A stretch of DNA of 64,000 nucleotides from Nocardia sp. NBC_00508 (GCF_036346875.1 NZ_CP107852.1:6820001-6884000), one strand, 5' to 3'; numbered from the stretch's first letter, positions 1-8,983 are shown. The notes: generated from the letters alone by a model not told the origin. Translations and numbers: made by a program.

Positions 1-1
1 T

Positions 2-634
2 ATTCGGGTACTCACCGCGACTGCGGACAACACACAGCGGTCGGCCGACACGCAGACCGCGATCAGTGGTGCGCTGCATACCGGATTTGGTTCGGCGGCA
101 ATCGAGTTGCTGCAGTTGGGTATAGCCGAATCGGATGTCGTCGACTGGCATGCCCTTTCGCCGGCGAGCCAGTCGGAACCGGAGTTGTCGACTGAATCGG
201 ACGCACGCATGGTCTGGGCGAAGGACAGGCCACAGTGGCATGGCCCCGGGCTGCGTACGGACACATTGTCGTGGGGCACGCCATTTGTTCAGGAAATCAC
301 CGGCCGGGTGACCGATGAGACCGCCCCCACGGTCGGCTCGCTCGTGGGCCACTGGGCGAATAACCCGGTCCGGGGTCCGCGCGTGGTGGACCTTACCTGT
401 TTGTCGTTCGCCGAATCGCCGGGCGTGGAGGCGTTCTTGCTGCCATTACGTATTCAGGCCGCCTCGCTACCGCTGCTCGAGTCGACCGGCAGGAAAATAA
501 CGCCGTTACGGGTCGTCGTCGACCCGGCTGCCCCCGCCTTACGACCCACCGATATCCAGGGCCTGGAATCGGTAATAGTGCTCTACGAGGACGGCGAACA
601 GGCGATGGCAGATGCGCGTAACGACGCGCCTTAG
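2..634 (+). CDS. STAS-like protein, 5' end outside the window
   Basis: The reading frame is open from the left edge and ends at a TAG, so this is the 3' part of a longer gene. The last ~90 residues look like a STAS fold: a hydrophobic strand (VVDLTCLSF) followed by a small-residue turn and a helix (SPGVEAFLLPLR), then another strand (LRVVVD) and a closing strand-helix pair (LESVIVLYEDGEQAMAD). That is the usual layout of anti-sigma-factor antagonists and related regulators. The upstream part (about 120 codons) has no motif I recognise. A strong hairpin lies downstream. Family assignment is inferred from pattern only; the phosphorylatable Ser of classical antagonists is not clear (the turn reads ESPG). 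Confidence 0.45.
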   Translation: MRVLTATADNTQRSADTQTAISGALHTGFGSAAIELLQLGIAESDVVDWHALSPASQSEPELSTESDARMVWAKDRPQWHGPGLRTDTLSWGTPFVQEITGRVTDETAPTVGSLVGHWANNPVRGPRVVDLTCLSFAESPGVEAFLLPLRIQAASLPLLESTGRKITPLRVVVDPAAPALRPTDIQGLESVIVLYEDGEQAMADARNDAP

Positions 635-856
635 CCGTCTGCATTCACCATCGTGTCCGGCGGTCCTGTTCGCCGCCCGCCCTGCAGTCGAATACAGTCT
701 CAGTCTGCTTTACCTCCAAGCCCACGCACAGGCCACCCGTAGCAGTTACTGCACCTCCTGAAAAACCATCCAAATCCTGGATACCCGCTCTCGCTCACCG
801 CCGTCATCTGGCACACCGACCCACCGAATGCTGACCCCTACGACCACAAGGTCAAC

Positions 857-894
857 CAAGGGTGGGTGGCCGGTCTGCTGGCCACCCACCCTTG
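857..894. terminator. Perfect 15-bp hairpin between convergent genes
   Basis: Positions 857-871 and 880-894 are perfectly complementary (CAAGGGTGGGTGGCC and its reverse complement) with an 8-nt loop. It lies between the plus-strand STAS-like gene and the minus-strand phosphotransferase remnant, where a bidirectional terminator is expected. No T-run follows on either side, so termination is inferred from position and stem strength. Confidence 0.6.
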
Positions 895-905
895 AGATCA
901 GTTAT

Positions 906-1544
906 CTAGCTCATCGCGTTCAGCCGGAACACATTCCGCCACTTCGAATAACGGACGTTACCGATATCAGCGTGTTCGGGCCAGGTCGATTCCAGCGCGG
1001 CGAGCCGGTCGAGATTGCGCAGCGACCAGCTGTCGAGGTCGGCAGGTGGCCCGTGCTCGGCGAACTGCCGCCAGCCATTCAACTTCGGCCCGTAGCTGTC
1101 GGCAATAGTGGGAACCTCGGGGAGGGGACTGGGCGTCAGCGCGTTTGCCAACTGTTCGACGGTGTCGAGCACCGCGTCCAGGTCGCCCGGCCGGTCGAGG
1201 CGGGGATGGCGGCCGTCGACGTCGTCGAACACCACGGCGAACCACCCGGCAATGTCGATCGTGAACAGGACCGACGGTGTCGGCACTGTGCGGGGTAACC
1301 GCGCTGCCGTGCGTGCCTCGGTCTGGTACATCCCGTAAAGAGCGTCGTGAAGGTTGATCACCTTCACGAAAACCCTGCGGCCGTCGGTCAACAGCAGCCG
1401 CGCGGCCGTGCCGTGGCTGAACCCACCCGGCTGCGTGACCGCCGACCGTACCCGGGAGCCGAGGCGGCGCTCGATCCCGGCGTGTACCGGCTGCGGCAGT
1501 TCATGCCATTCGATTCGCGTCGCGCTGCCTGCGTTGTCGGCCAT
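906..1544 (-). pseudogene. Aminoglycoside phosphotransferase-like, C-terminally truncated
   Basis: The product has the N-lobe features of APH/choline-kinase-type phosphotransferases: a glycine-bearing loop (QPGGFSHG), a lysine on the next strand (VFVKVI) and a conserved segment leading to the catalytic loop (LESTWPEHAD). The protein should then continue into the HxD catalytic loop and the DFD-type metal site. Instead the sequence changes to unrelated residues (IGNVRYSKWRNVF) and stops. The active site is absent, so no kinase activity is expected. Start chosen at the ATG of MADNAG, 37 bp from the IS21 left end; an earlier in-frame ATG would lie inside the IS end. The substrate of the ancestral enzyme cannot be told. 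Confidence 0.65.
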
Positions 1545-1728
1545 GGCACCATCGTTGGTTTCGAGCGCCGGTGACCGCCAGTGACGGCGCTCACTGAATT
1601 TCCCCACTGACGCTCACCGAAATTCCCCATTTGTCCCGTGTGGCTCCGCCGTGAAGGGCGGGCCTCCTTCGATGCTGGTGGTTACCACACCTGACCAGCG
1701 CTTTCGTTCGGAGGAGGCCCGCTTTTCC

Positions 1729-3084
1729 ATGTTGACACGTGAGGAAGATGTGGAAATCAGTGCCCTACGCGCCCGAGGCTGGACGATCTCCCAGATCGCC
1801 CGCCACACCGGCCGCGACCGCAAGACGATCCGCGCCTACTTGGCCGGGGAACGCACCCCCGGCGTCCGCAAACGCCATCTGCCGGACCCTTTCGAGCCGT
1901 TCGTCGAGTACGTGACCGCACGCCTGGCCGAGGACCCGCACCTGTGGGCCCAGACGCTGATGGACGAGCTGGAACCGCTGGGTTTCCCGCTGTCGTATCA
2001 GTCGCTGACCCGCAACATCCGCGCCCGCGGACTGCGGCCGGTCTGCCAGGCGTGCCGGACCGCGACCGAACGCCCCAACGCCGTCATCCCTCACGCACCC
2101 GGTGGTGAAACCCAGTGGGACTGGGTGGATCTGCCGAACCCGCCCGCAGCTTGGGGCTGGGGCGCGAACGCGCATCTGCTCGTCGGATCGCTGGCCCATT
2201 CCGGGCGTTGGCGCGGCTACCTTGCCCCGTCGACCGATCAGCCGCATCTGATCGAGGGCCTGGACCGCGTCGCCCGGGCGTTGGGCGGGGTGACCGGGTC
2301 GTGGCGGTTCGACCGCATGTCCACGGTCTGCCACCCCGCCAGCGGGCAGGTCACCGCGTCGTTCGCCGCGGTCGCCAAGTATTACGGCGTGGTGCCGGCG
2401 ATCTGCCCGCCCCGGCGCGGGAACCGCAAGGGCGTGGTAGAGAAGGTCAATCACACTGCCGCGCAACGCTGGTGGCGCACACTCGCCGACGAGACGACCG
2501 TCGAGCAAGCTCATGCCTCACTCGACAAATTCTGCACGCTGCGCGGAGACACCCGGCTACGGCCGACCGCCGACGGCCGCGCCAGTGTCGCGACGGTCGC
2601 GGCTCGGGAACCGTTGCGGCCCATGCCCGCCGACCCTTATCCAGCGATGGTCGCCGAACCGAGAGTCGCATCCAGGCAGGCGATGGTGTCCTGGCGCGGC
2701 AACCGCTACTCGGTCCCACCGCAGCTGGCGTCGGCGACAGTGGTCGTTGCGCAACCGTTGCGCGGCAACCACATCGACATCGCCACCACCGCCGGCATCG
2801 TGATCGCCCGCCACGAACGCGCCGCCGACGGGCTCGGCGCCACCGTCCGCGACCACGGTCACGTCGTCGCGCTGGACGCCGCCGCGATGGCCGCGGCGAA
2901 CACCGGTCGCCCGCACCGCCGCAAGGAACGCATCCCGCCCGGCGACGCCGCGCGCGCCGCCGCCGCGGCATTGCGCGCAGCCGCCGACCCCACCGTCTCG
3001 ACCGCCGCCACGGACGCCGTCGGCGCGACGGTCACCGATCTGGCCGCCTACGAGCGCGCCGCCACTGCCAGGAGCCGCAAATGA
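1729..3084 (+). CDS. istA: IS21 transposase IstA
   Basis: A DDE transposase of IS21 that cuts and joins element ends. The N-terminus carries a helix-turn-helix (ISQIARHTGRDRKTIRAYL) that binds the terminal repeats. The catalytic core shows candidate acidic residues at QWDWVD, FDRMST and VVEKVN, in the usual order. The C-terminal part has the Mu-C-like beta segment (SWRGNRYSVPPQLA). The start at the ATG of MLTREEDVE has a purine-rich GGAGGA upstream; a longer frame upstream is less likely. The stop overlaps the istB start by 4 nt (ATGA), the coupling normal for this family. About 451 residues, within the usual range, and apparently intact. Confidence 0.9.
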   Translation: MLTREEDVEISALRARGWTISQIARHTGRDRKTIRAYLAGERTPGVRKRHLPDPFEPFVEYVTARLAEDPHLWAQTLMDELEPLGFPLSYQSLTRNIRARGLRPVCQACRTATERPNAVIPHAPGGETQWDWVDLPNPPAAWGWGANAHLLVGSLAHSGRWRGYLAPSTDQPHLIEGLDRVARALGGVTGSWRFDRMSTVCHPASGQVTASFAAVAKYYGVVPAICPPRRGNRKGVVEKVNHTAAQRWWRTLADETTVEQAHASLDKFCTLRGDTRLRPTADGRASVATVAAREPLRPMPADPYPAMVAEPRVASRQAMVSWRGNRYSVPPQLASATVVVAQPLRGNHIDIATTAGIVIARHERAADGLGATVRDHGHVVALDAAAMAAANTGRPHRRKERIPPGDAARAAAAALRAAADPTVSTAATDAVGATVTDLAAYERAATARSRK

Positions 3085-3581
3085 CCACACCCGCCCCGAA
3101 GAAAGCCGGCCGCCGCACCACGAAAGCCGTCGGCGCCGACGAGACCGCGACCCGCTACCAGCAACTCCGGTCACACCTGGCCACCCTGAAACTCCACGCG
3201 GCCGCGGAATCCTTACCGCAGATCCTGGAAGACGCCACCGCACAGAATCTTTCGGCGACCGCGACGTTGGAGAAACTGTTGCGGATCGAGGTCGCCGACA
3301 CCGAAGCCCGCCGCCTCACCGGCCGGCTGCGATTCGCAAACCTGCCGACCCCGGCGTCGCTGGAGAACTTCGACGTCGATGCCGCGTCCGGGATCGACCG
3401 GCCGCTGCTCGACGAGCTCGGCACTTGCCGCTACCTGGAAACCGGCACCAACGTCCTGCTCATCGGGCCGCCGGTTATCACCGGGAAAACAGGCGACCGC
3501 CTGCGTCTTCCCTGCTGAATTCGTGGTTTCGATTGCAGGAGCGAGTGGCAGGACGGTCGTCTTTTTCCATTGCTCGAGGGG

Positions 3582-3941
3582 CTAGCGTTCCTTCTCCAGC
3601 GGTTCGACGTCGAGTGCAGTGACCGCGCATCCGCGGCGCAGTGCCGGGACGTTGCCAACGTATGCCGGGTGGATCGGCAATGGATCCCCCAGGGATAGTG
3701 TGGCTCTCGGTCGAGTTTGGCCGCCAGCAACGATGTAGGTCGCAGTCGGTGAGCTATATGCTCCCCGCACTCGCCAAGCCGCGACTGGGAGTCCGGAATA
3801 GATGGCGACGACTCGATCGCATGTGGCAGCCTTGGCTGCCGAGATCGGCCATGCCTCGAAGACCCATCTTTCGAGTTCGGCGATAGAAAAAGTCGGTTCG
3901 TAGGATTGCTGGACCGACACGAACAGAACGTTCTGAGACAT
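3582..3941 (-). CDS. Hypothetical passenger protein of the Tn554-like element
   Basis: A 119-residue protein starting MSQNVLFVSV. The ATG is preceded by GGAAAGGGA about 6 nt upstream, better than the longer in-frame start. Visible features are a strand-like segment (CDRVVAIYSGLPVAAWRV) and a second near the end (HPAYVGNVPALRRGCAV); there is no signal peptide, membrane helix or catalytic motif that I recognise. It lies between tnpC and the left end, where Tn554-family elements carry cargo. The two RVVAIYxG / YVGxxVPxxR-like segments faintly recall small proteins found in restriction and phage contexts, but this is too weak to name a function. Confidence 0.5.
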   Translation of the reverse strand: MSQNVLFVSVQQSYEPTFSIAELERWVFEAWPISAAKAATCDRVVAIYSGLPVAAWRVRGAYSSPTATYIVAGGQTRPRATLSLGDPLPIHPAYVGNVPALRRGCAVTALDVEPLEKER

Positions 3942-4059
3942 TTTTGTCCCTTTCCGAGCCTTGCGCTCTGGTTGCTGACCGCCCTGTGCAGTCTGCGTCG
4001 GCCAGGATAGCAAGGTCAGCTGCCGGGGACTGCCGAATTATGCTGCGTAGAAGATGATT

Positions 4060-4476
4060 TCACTGACCGCCCACTGGTCCGCCGCGAGCGATCTGCCGTC
4101 GGAGTTCGAGGTTTTCGCCGTGGGCTTGTTCGAGAGCGTCGCGCAGGGCTTGGATTTCGGTGCGGTGTCGTTTCTTCAGTTCGGTGATCTGCAAGCTGAG
4201 TGTCTGGACGAGGGTGTTCGCTGAATCGGTTGGGGCGGTGTCGGTTCGGGTTGAGCGGGCGTTCGCGCGGAGGCGTTCGATGCGGGCCCGCAGTTCGGGG
4301 TGGTTGTAGAGGAAGGCGTGGGAGACGCCTGCTTCGCGTTGGACCGCCTGGAAGGTGACGGGTTCGCCGCGTTTGAGCAGCCGCCGGATGCCTTGTTCGG
4401 CGTCGTCGGTTTTCTTGCCGGATTTGGCTTTCGCGGCGGCAACCAGGGCCGCGGTGCGATCGGATCGGCTGGTCAG
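4060..4476 (-). CDS. tnpC: TnpC-like accessory protein (DUF6262 type), CTG start
   Basis: The protein has 138 residues with the layout of the small third protein of Tn554-type elements: an N-terminal helix rich in Ala and Lys, a winged-helix-like segment (GEPVTFQAVQREAGVSHAFLY) and a C-terminal coiled coil (TELKKRHRTEIQALRDALEQ). In Tn554 TnpC is not essential and affects the orientation and frequency of transposition. No ATG, GTG or TTG fits. A CTG at 4476 has AAGGA 8 nt upstream, and its TG is shared with the TGA that ends the shifted tnpB frame, a CTGA overlap like the ATGA couplings seen elsewhere. The start is therefore inferred to be CTG. Confidence 0.7.
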   Translation of the reverse strand: MTSRSDRTAALVAAAKAKSGKKTDDAEQGIRRLLKRGEPVTFQAVQREAGVSHAFLYNHPELRARIERLRANARSTRTDTAPTDSANTLVQTLSLQITELKKRHRTEIQALRDALEQAHGENLELRRQIARGGPVGGQ

Positions 4477-4651
4477 GGTCGGGTCCTTCGTGGGATGGGT
4501 CTGAGGGCGAGGGGGACGGGTCCGGTGTTGCCGCCACCGCAGCCGCCGCCCTGGACGGCGCGGCCGGGGTCGGCGGGCAGGGCTTCCAGCAGCCGGGTGA
4601 GGGCTTGCTGTTCGGCGCGGCGGTGGGCGAGCCAGACGTTGTCCTCGGGCA

Positions 4652-6631
4652 TTACCCGCCCATGTCGCTTCTCGAATTCTGTTGTGTGCGGTTGATCAGG
4701 GCTGCCGTATCGTCGAGTTGGCGTTGCAGCACGGACCGGTGGGTGGAATCGGTTGCGAATACTGAACACGTCAAGCATGCATTTCCCTTGTCACAGGACT
4801 GGAGTGGCGGCAGCAGGCACCAGCCGTTGGGCAGGAACCGGTCGGCGCGGTCGAACAGGTGCATGCTGTCGTGGTCGTCGCGGGAGAACTGGACGCGGGT
4901 GCCGTCGGCTTTGAGTTTCACCGTGGCCAGGAACGCCTGCTCAGCGTGCTGTTCGCGGGCGGCGATGTAATGCATGGTCATGGTCGGGGTGGCGTGCCCG
5001 GCATAGCGTTGCAGCACGTGGATCGGCAGCCCGAGTTCGGCCAGCCGGGTCAGGCGGGTGTGCCGGAATCGGTGAGTGTGGCTGAGCCGGACCGGGCGGC
5101 CCTGGCCGTCGGTGATCTGCAGCAGATCGCCGAATCGGCGCAAGATCCAGGCGTAGCTGCCGTAAGGGTAGGGCTTGTCGCCGTTCCGGTTGCCGCTGCG
5201 CTGCATGAACAGGAATCTCGGTTGCTGGTCGGGGAACCGTTCCCGGATCCAGCGGCGCTGTTCCTCGATGACCTCGACGACCTCTTGGTCGACCAGGATG
5301 GTGTCGGGTGCGACGTCGATCTTCGATTGCGCGTAGTGGAACCGCGCGATCTGATCGCCATCTGTGCCGGTGACGGTGCTGGCCGGTGGAGCCGACAGAC
5401 AGTCGAAGGCGCAGGTGCGGATTTCGCTGGAGCGGCGGCCGGTGAGGATCTGCAGCAGGATCATCCGCATGGCTTGCGGGTTGTTCAACCCGTCCGCGGT
5501 GATCTGCGTTCGGTCACCGCGTGTGATCGCCATCTGCTCGTCGCGGGGCAACCCGATGACTGGCAACGCGGCGGTGATCTGGGCCAGCGCATGGTCGTCG
5601 ACGTAGTGGGCGTCGTTGAACTCGCGGGTGTGAGGAATCCGTGTGACCTGGGCGAACCAGCTGGCCGCGTGCGCGGGAGTGATCTGGTCCCAGGGCGAGG
5701 GACCGAGCATGGCGCGGGTTTCGCTGGGATTGGCGGCGATGAAGTCCATCAGCTCCGCCACTGCCCGCAGGTCGTCGTTGACCAGGCGAGGATGAACCTT
5801 CTTGCTGAGATCGCGCTGGTCGCCCGGGTAACGCAGCCGGTTGCGCGGGTCCGCCGCCCAGCGCTGGAACTGTGTTGCCTGGCCAGCCGCGACCGCTGGG
5901 TCGCCGAGCATCGAGGTCGGGTCATCGACGCATTCGGTGAGCCAAGTATCGAAGCGGCGCCAGCATTTCAGTCGTTCCTGACTGACGGTGCTCCAGCGCA
6001 GTGTCCCGGCCTCCAGCGCGGTCCCCAGATACCACTTCACCGCAGGACGCAGCCAGGGCTGGGTGATCTGGCCCGGGATGGCGCCGTAATTGGCCTGGGG
6101 TTCGCGCTGTGACAGTGGAATCCGCGGATCGCAACGGGGATGCCAGTAGTCCAGCTCCCACCAATGCCCGTCGTGACAGCGGGCCAGCAGGGCAAGCCGC
6201 GCGAATCGGAACAGGATGCGCAGCCGGGCGCGCACGCCCTTGTTCGTCATCCGTCCCAAGCGACTGGCGTAATACCAGCCCTGCAGTGTTGATGCTGTCT
6301 CCCAATCCATTTCACGGATCGAGAGCGGGAACGGATGGTCCTTCTTGATCGCGTGCCGGACGATGCCAGCCAGATGATTGATCGCCAGCACCGAGGACCG
6401 GGTGCCGTCCTGGGCCTGCCAGTGCGCCATCCACGCCAGTTCGGCAGCCATCAGCTCCGGCAGTCCGGTCAGGATGATGTTGTGGTCCTTGAGCTCGGTG
6501 AACGCCTCCCAGTTCTCGACCTCGGGACCGATGACCGACCCCTGCCAGGCGCCGGGCAGCTCGCGCCAGAGTCGCCAGATCGGATCGACATCGTCGACCG
6601 GGCGCAGGAACGGCGGCTGGGTCGTGTTCAC
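4652..6631 (-). CDS. tnpB: Tyrosine recombinase TnpB of the Tn554-like element, C-terminus frameshifted
   Basis: A large tyrosine recombinase. Catalytic elements visible are the first Arg (TGRRSSEIR), the H-R box (HRFRHTRL) and the His and Tyr nucleophile region (RYAGHATPTMTMHYI). A cysteine cluster follows near the end (LQSCDKGNACLTC), as in Tn554 TnpB. The GTG start at 6631 overlaps the tnpA stop (GTGA), with AGGTG upstream. The frame ends at 4652 with NSRSDMGG, but the neighbouring frame continues a plausible C-terminus (EFEKRHGR, then MPEDNVWLAHRRAEQQALTR) to 4473, right against tnpC. A 1-nt indel near 4680 is likely. All catalytic residues lie before it, so activity may survive. Confidence 0.82.
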   Translation of the reverse strand: MNTTQPPFLRPVDDVDPIWRLWRELPGAWQGSVIGPEVENWEAFTELKDHNIILTGLPELMAAELAWMAHWQAQDGTRSSVLAINHLAGIVRHAIKKDHPFPLSIREMDWETASTLQGWYYASRLGRMTNKGVRARLRILFRFARLALLARCHDGHWWELDYWHPRCDPRIPLSQREPQANYGAIPGQITQPWLRPAVKWYLGTALEAGTLRWSTVSQERLKCWRRFDTWLTECVDDPTSMLGDPAVAAGQATQFQRWAADPRNRLRYPGDQRDLSKKVHPRLVNDDLRAVAELMDFIAANPSETRAMLGPSPWDQITPAHAASWFAQVTRIPHTREFNDAHYVDDHALAQITAALPVIGLPRDEQMAITRGDRTQITADGLNNPQAMRMILLQILTGRRSSEIRTCAFDCLSAPPASTVTGTDGDQIARFHYAQSKIDVAPDTILVDQEVVEVIEEQRRWIRERFPDQQPRFLFMQRSGNRNGDKPYPYGSYAWILRRFGDLLQITDGQGRPVRLSHTHRFRHTRLTRLAELGLPIHVLQRYAGHATPTMTMHYIAAREQHAEQAFLATVKLKADGTRVQFSRDDHDSMHLFDRADRFLPNGWCLLPPLQSCDKGNACLTCSVFATDSTHRSVLQRQLDDTAALINRTQQNSRSDMGG

Positions 6632-7818
6632 TGGTTCACCTGCCAGCCCGCAGCATAGGACTTCCAGTTCGCCGCTGCCCGCAACGCCTCGTCTTCGCAG
6701 ACCCATCCGTAAAAATCGAGAGTGGTCTGAACATGGGCATGACCAAGCCGACGCGCTACCACCCAGTCCGGCGTCCCCGCCAGCAGAAGCGCAGACGCGT
6801 GAGAATGCCGGAACCAGTGCGGCGTCCAGTCTTTCGGTCCGATTCCTTTGCGCCGCAACGCGTTAACTTTGTCCCGCACCGTCCCTTCCCGCAACGGCGC
6901 CAGCAACGGCGGCCGATCCAGATTCACCAGCAGTGGCGAGTCGACCGTCACGACCAAGCCGAGACTGGTCGCGCGACAAGCCAAATAGGTCAGATAGTCG
7001 GCGAATAGCCGTTCCAGGTCAGTCCCGACATAGACCCGGCGGGGCCGCATCATTTTCACCCGTGCCCCGTTCTCGTTGTCCTCGCGCGGCACGATGTCGA
7101 CGAACGCGGTGCCGCCTCGGCCCAGCACGAAATCACTGATGGCAAGCCCCAGCACCTCACCCAGCCGTGCGCCTGTCTCAGCAAGGAGCGCGAACAGCAG
7201 TCGGTCCCGAAGGTTTCCTGACCAATCCCCGGTGACCGGGTCGACGACGGCACAGCCGTCGAGGATGGCCTGGATCTGCTGCGGCAGCAGGATCGGCTGC
7301 CGACCATAGTGACGCTGACGGCGCACCCGAACCAGCGACGACGGCGCCGGCGCCGAGCGAGAATCCAGATGCGCCAGCAGCCCCCGTGCCGGCATCCGTC
7401 GCGGCGTCCCCCGCAGCAAACGCCCGGCGACGGGAACCTCGAACACGTCCTGCTGCCAGCGATAGAACGAAATCAACGCGGCCAGGCGGGCTTCCAGCGT
7501 CGTCGCCGACGGCTGTTCCTCGGCGGGGACCAGGCGGTGTTCGACGGTGCGGCCGTTGCGCAGCCACGACAAGAACCCGGTCACCGCCGGGACGCCGACC
7601 TCCTGCCACTGGCCGGTTTCGTCGCGGTGCTCGAGGAAGGTCCACCATTGCGCCAGCGCGGTCGCATACCCGCGGACCGTGTTCGGCGACCACAGATGCC
7701 GATGTGCTTCGATCCATTCCTCGACCGGGCCGACCGTCCGATATTCGGCGTCGACCACCGTCCATGTTCGCGCGCCGCCGGACGGGCGCACCGCAATCCC
7801 ATAGGCCACCAGAGCCAT
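6628..7818 (-). CDS. tnpA: Tyrosine recombinase TnpA of the Tn554-like element
   Basis: A 396-residue phage-integrase-family recombinase. The N-terminal SAM-like domain (SPNTVRGYATALAQWWTFL) binds core sites. The catalytic domain shows the first Arg (TGARLGEVLGL), the H-x-x-R box (HWFRHSHA) and the C-terminal His and Tyr (RRLGHAHVQTTLDFYGW). It works with TnpB and TnpC to move the element through a circular form without copying. It is the first gene of the tnpABC operon, transcribed inward from the right end. The ATG at 7818 has only a poorly spaced GAGGGA, so a nearby alternative start is possible. It looks intact. Confidence 0.88.
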   Translation of the reverse strand: MALVAYGIAVRPSGGARTWTVVDAEYRTVGPVEEWIEAHRHLWSPNTVRGYATALAQWWTFLEHRDETGQWQEVGVPAVTGFLSWLRNGRTVEHRLVPAEEQPSATTLEARLAALISFYRWQQDVFEVPVAGRLLRGTPRRMPARGLLAHLDSRSAPAPSSLVRVRRQRHYGRQPILLPQQIQAILDGCAVVDPVTGDWSGNLRDRLLFALLAETGARLGEVLGLAISDFVLGRGGTAFVDIVPREDNENGARVKMMRPRRVYVGTDLERLFADYLTYLACRATSLGLVVTVDSPLLVNLDRPPLLAPLREGTVRDKVNALRRKGIGPKDWTPHWFRHSHASALLLAGTPDWVVARRLGHAHVQTTLDFYGWVCEDEALRAAANWKSYAAGWQVNQ

Positions 7819-7838
7819 TCCCTCATCACGTTGTTGAA

Positions 7839-7931
7839 GCCCCGCTGATAAGCAGGCAACAACGACAACCGCTGCCCGCCATAGGTCTTCGTCGTGAACA
7901 TCGATGAGGACGGGTCAGGCCCCGCTGATAA
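7839..7931 (+). repeat. Two 13-bp direct repeats at the right end of the Tn554-like element
   Basis: GCCCCGCTGATAA occurs at 7839-7851 and again at 7919-7931, the second copy forming the transposon end. The repeats flank the 80 bp just outside tnpA. Repeated short sites at one end fit recombinase-binding arm or core sites of a tyrosine-recombinase element; this role is inferred. Confidence 0.6.
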
Positions 7932-8460
7932 CGCCCGGCACAGGCAAGACGCATCTGGCGACCGGGCTCGCGCGGGCGGCCGCGCACGCTGGCTACCGCA
8001 CCTACTTCACCACCGCCGCCGATCTAGCGGCCCGCTGTCACCGGGCGGCGATCGAGGGCCGTTGGGCGACCACGATGCGCTTCTACGCCGGTCCGGCGTT
8101 GCTGGTGATCGATGAACTCGGCTACCTCCCCTTACCCGCCGAGGCGGCATCAGCGTTGTTTCAGGTTGTGTCGCAACGCTATTTGAAGACCTCCATCGTG
8201 ATCACCACAAACCGGGGTGTCGGATCCTGGGGCGAGATCCTCGGCGACAACACCGTCGCGGCAGCGCTGCTGGACCGCTTGCTGCATCGGTCGATGGTCA
8301 TCAACCTCGACGGCGATTCCTATCGGCTGCGTGATCATCAGGCCACCGCCGACAACCTCCGTCGCGCCACGACCGGGAACCGGCAGCCCCTATAATCAGG
8401 ACCGCTCATGGGTGGGGCGTTTCGACGAGCCCGGTTGGGGAGATTCGATGAGCGCAGTCA

Positions 8461-8954
8461 TCATCGGAACCGGCCGCTCCGCGATCGGCACTCTTGTCGA
8501 GCGGACCACCCGGTTCACGGTCCTGGTCCACCTGCCACGCGAACATGAATGGGGCAAATCGGCACCGGTGAAGAACGGTCCCGCGCTCAGCGGCTACGGG
8601 GCACTGTCTATGAACAAGGCGCTGGCGGCGGCCTTGAACAGGCTCCCGGCACCGATGGTGAAGTCGCTGACCTGGGACCGAGGAAAGGAAATGTCCGCGC
8701 ACTCCGCGCTGACATCGAAGACCGGTGTCGCGGTCTTCTTCGCCGATCCCCACAGCCCATGGCAGCGCGGGACCAACGAGAACACGAATGGCCTTCTGCG
8801 GCAGTACTTCCCGAAGGGAACGGACCTATCACGGTGGACCGGAAAGGACCTCGCGGCCGTCGCGCACACACTCAACACCCGCCCGCGAAAGACGCTCGGA
8901 TGGCGCACTCCCGCCGAAGCAATGGAGCAACACCTACAATCGCTTCCGGTATAA
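8461..8954 (+). pseudogene. IS30-family transposase, 3' part only
   Basis: The frame beginning directly at the IS21 right end encodes the C-terminal half of an IS30 transposase: IGTGRSAIGTLVERTTRF after the missing first catalytic Asp, then LTWDRGKEM with the second Asp, and NENTNGLLRQYFPKG with the catalytic Glu. The N-terminal DNA-binding half is absent, so it is inactive. After the stop, a terminal-repeat-like sequence (GCGTTGCGACGACCAGTTG) runs to about 8983, where an IS3 orfB resumes. The element was thus inserted in an IS3 copy and later cut by the IS21 element. Confidence 0.8.
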
Positions 8955-8983
8955 GAGCGTTGCGACGACCAGTTGAATCCGCC

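Larger units (their letters stand above)
3473..7931 (-). mobile_element. Tn554-type transposon inserted in istB
   Basis: The element carries two overlapping tyrosine recombinase genes and a small third gene, the tnpA-tnpB-tnpC order of Tn554, plus one passenger gene, all on the minus strand. The outer ends carry TTATCA (left) and TGATAA (right) in inverse orientation. CGCC occurs at 3469-3472 and again at 7932-7935, which could be a target duplication or a shared crossover core. The left end continues into ACCGGGAAAAC, close to the DNA that encodes a P-loop, which is the target itself. Boundaries come from restoring the istB frame and are accurate to a few bases. Confidence 0.85.
3081..8395 (+). 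pseudogene. istB: IS21 helper ATPase IstB, split by a transposon
   Basis: The 5' part (3081-3472) encodes residues 1-130 up to the first residues of the Walker A loop (IGPP). The 3' part (7936-8395) resumes exactly in frame with GTGKTHLA, then Walker B (LLVIDELGYLP), sensor I (IVITTNR) and the C-terminal helix. Joining 3472 to 7936 restores 852 nt, a normal-length DnaC-like IstB of 283 residues. IstB is the AAA+ ATPase that assembles IstA on target DNA. The interrupted 5' part would read GPPVITGKTG and then stop at 3518. As it stands the IS cannot make full-length IstB. Confidence 0.9.
1582..8460 (+). mobile_element. IS21-family insertion sequence, interrupted by a Tn554-like element
   Basis: Left-end repeats (TGACGGCGCTCACTGAATTT and a second, related copy from about 1608) match in inverse orientation the right-end repeats ending near 8460 (GATTCGATGAGCGCAGTCA preceded by a related copy from about 8412). 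Paired subterminal repeats of this kind are typical of IS21. Between them are istA and istB in the usual overlapping arrangement. istB is split by a 4.5-kb insertion. No target duplication is evident: the left flank is the phosphotransferase remnant and the right flank is an IS30 transposase fragment, so the two flanks do not belong together. Confidence 0.85.
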
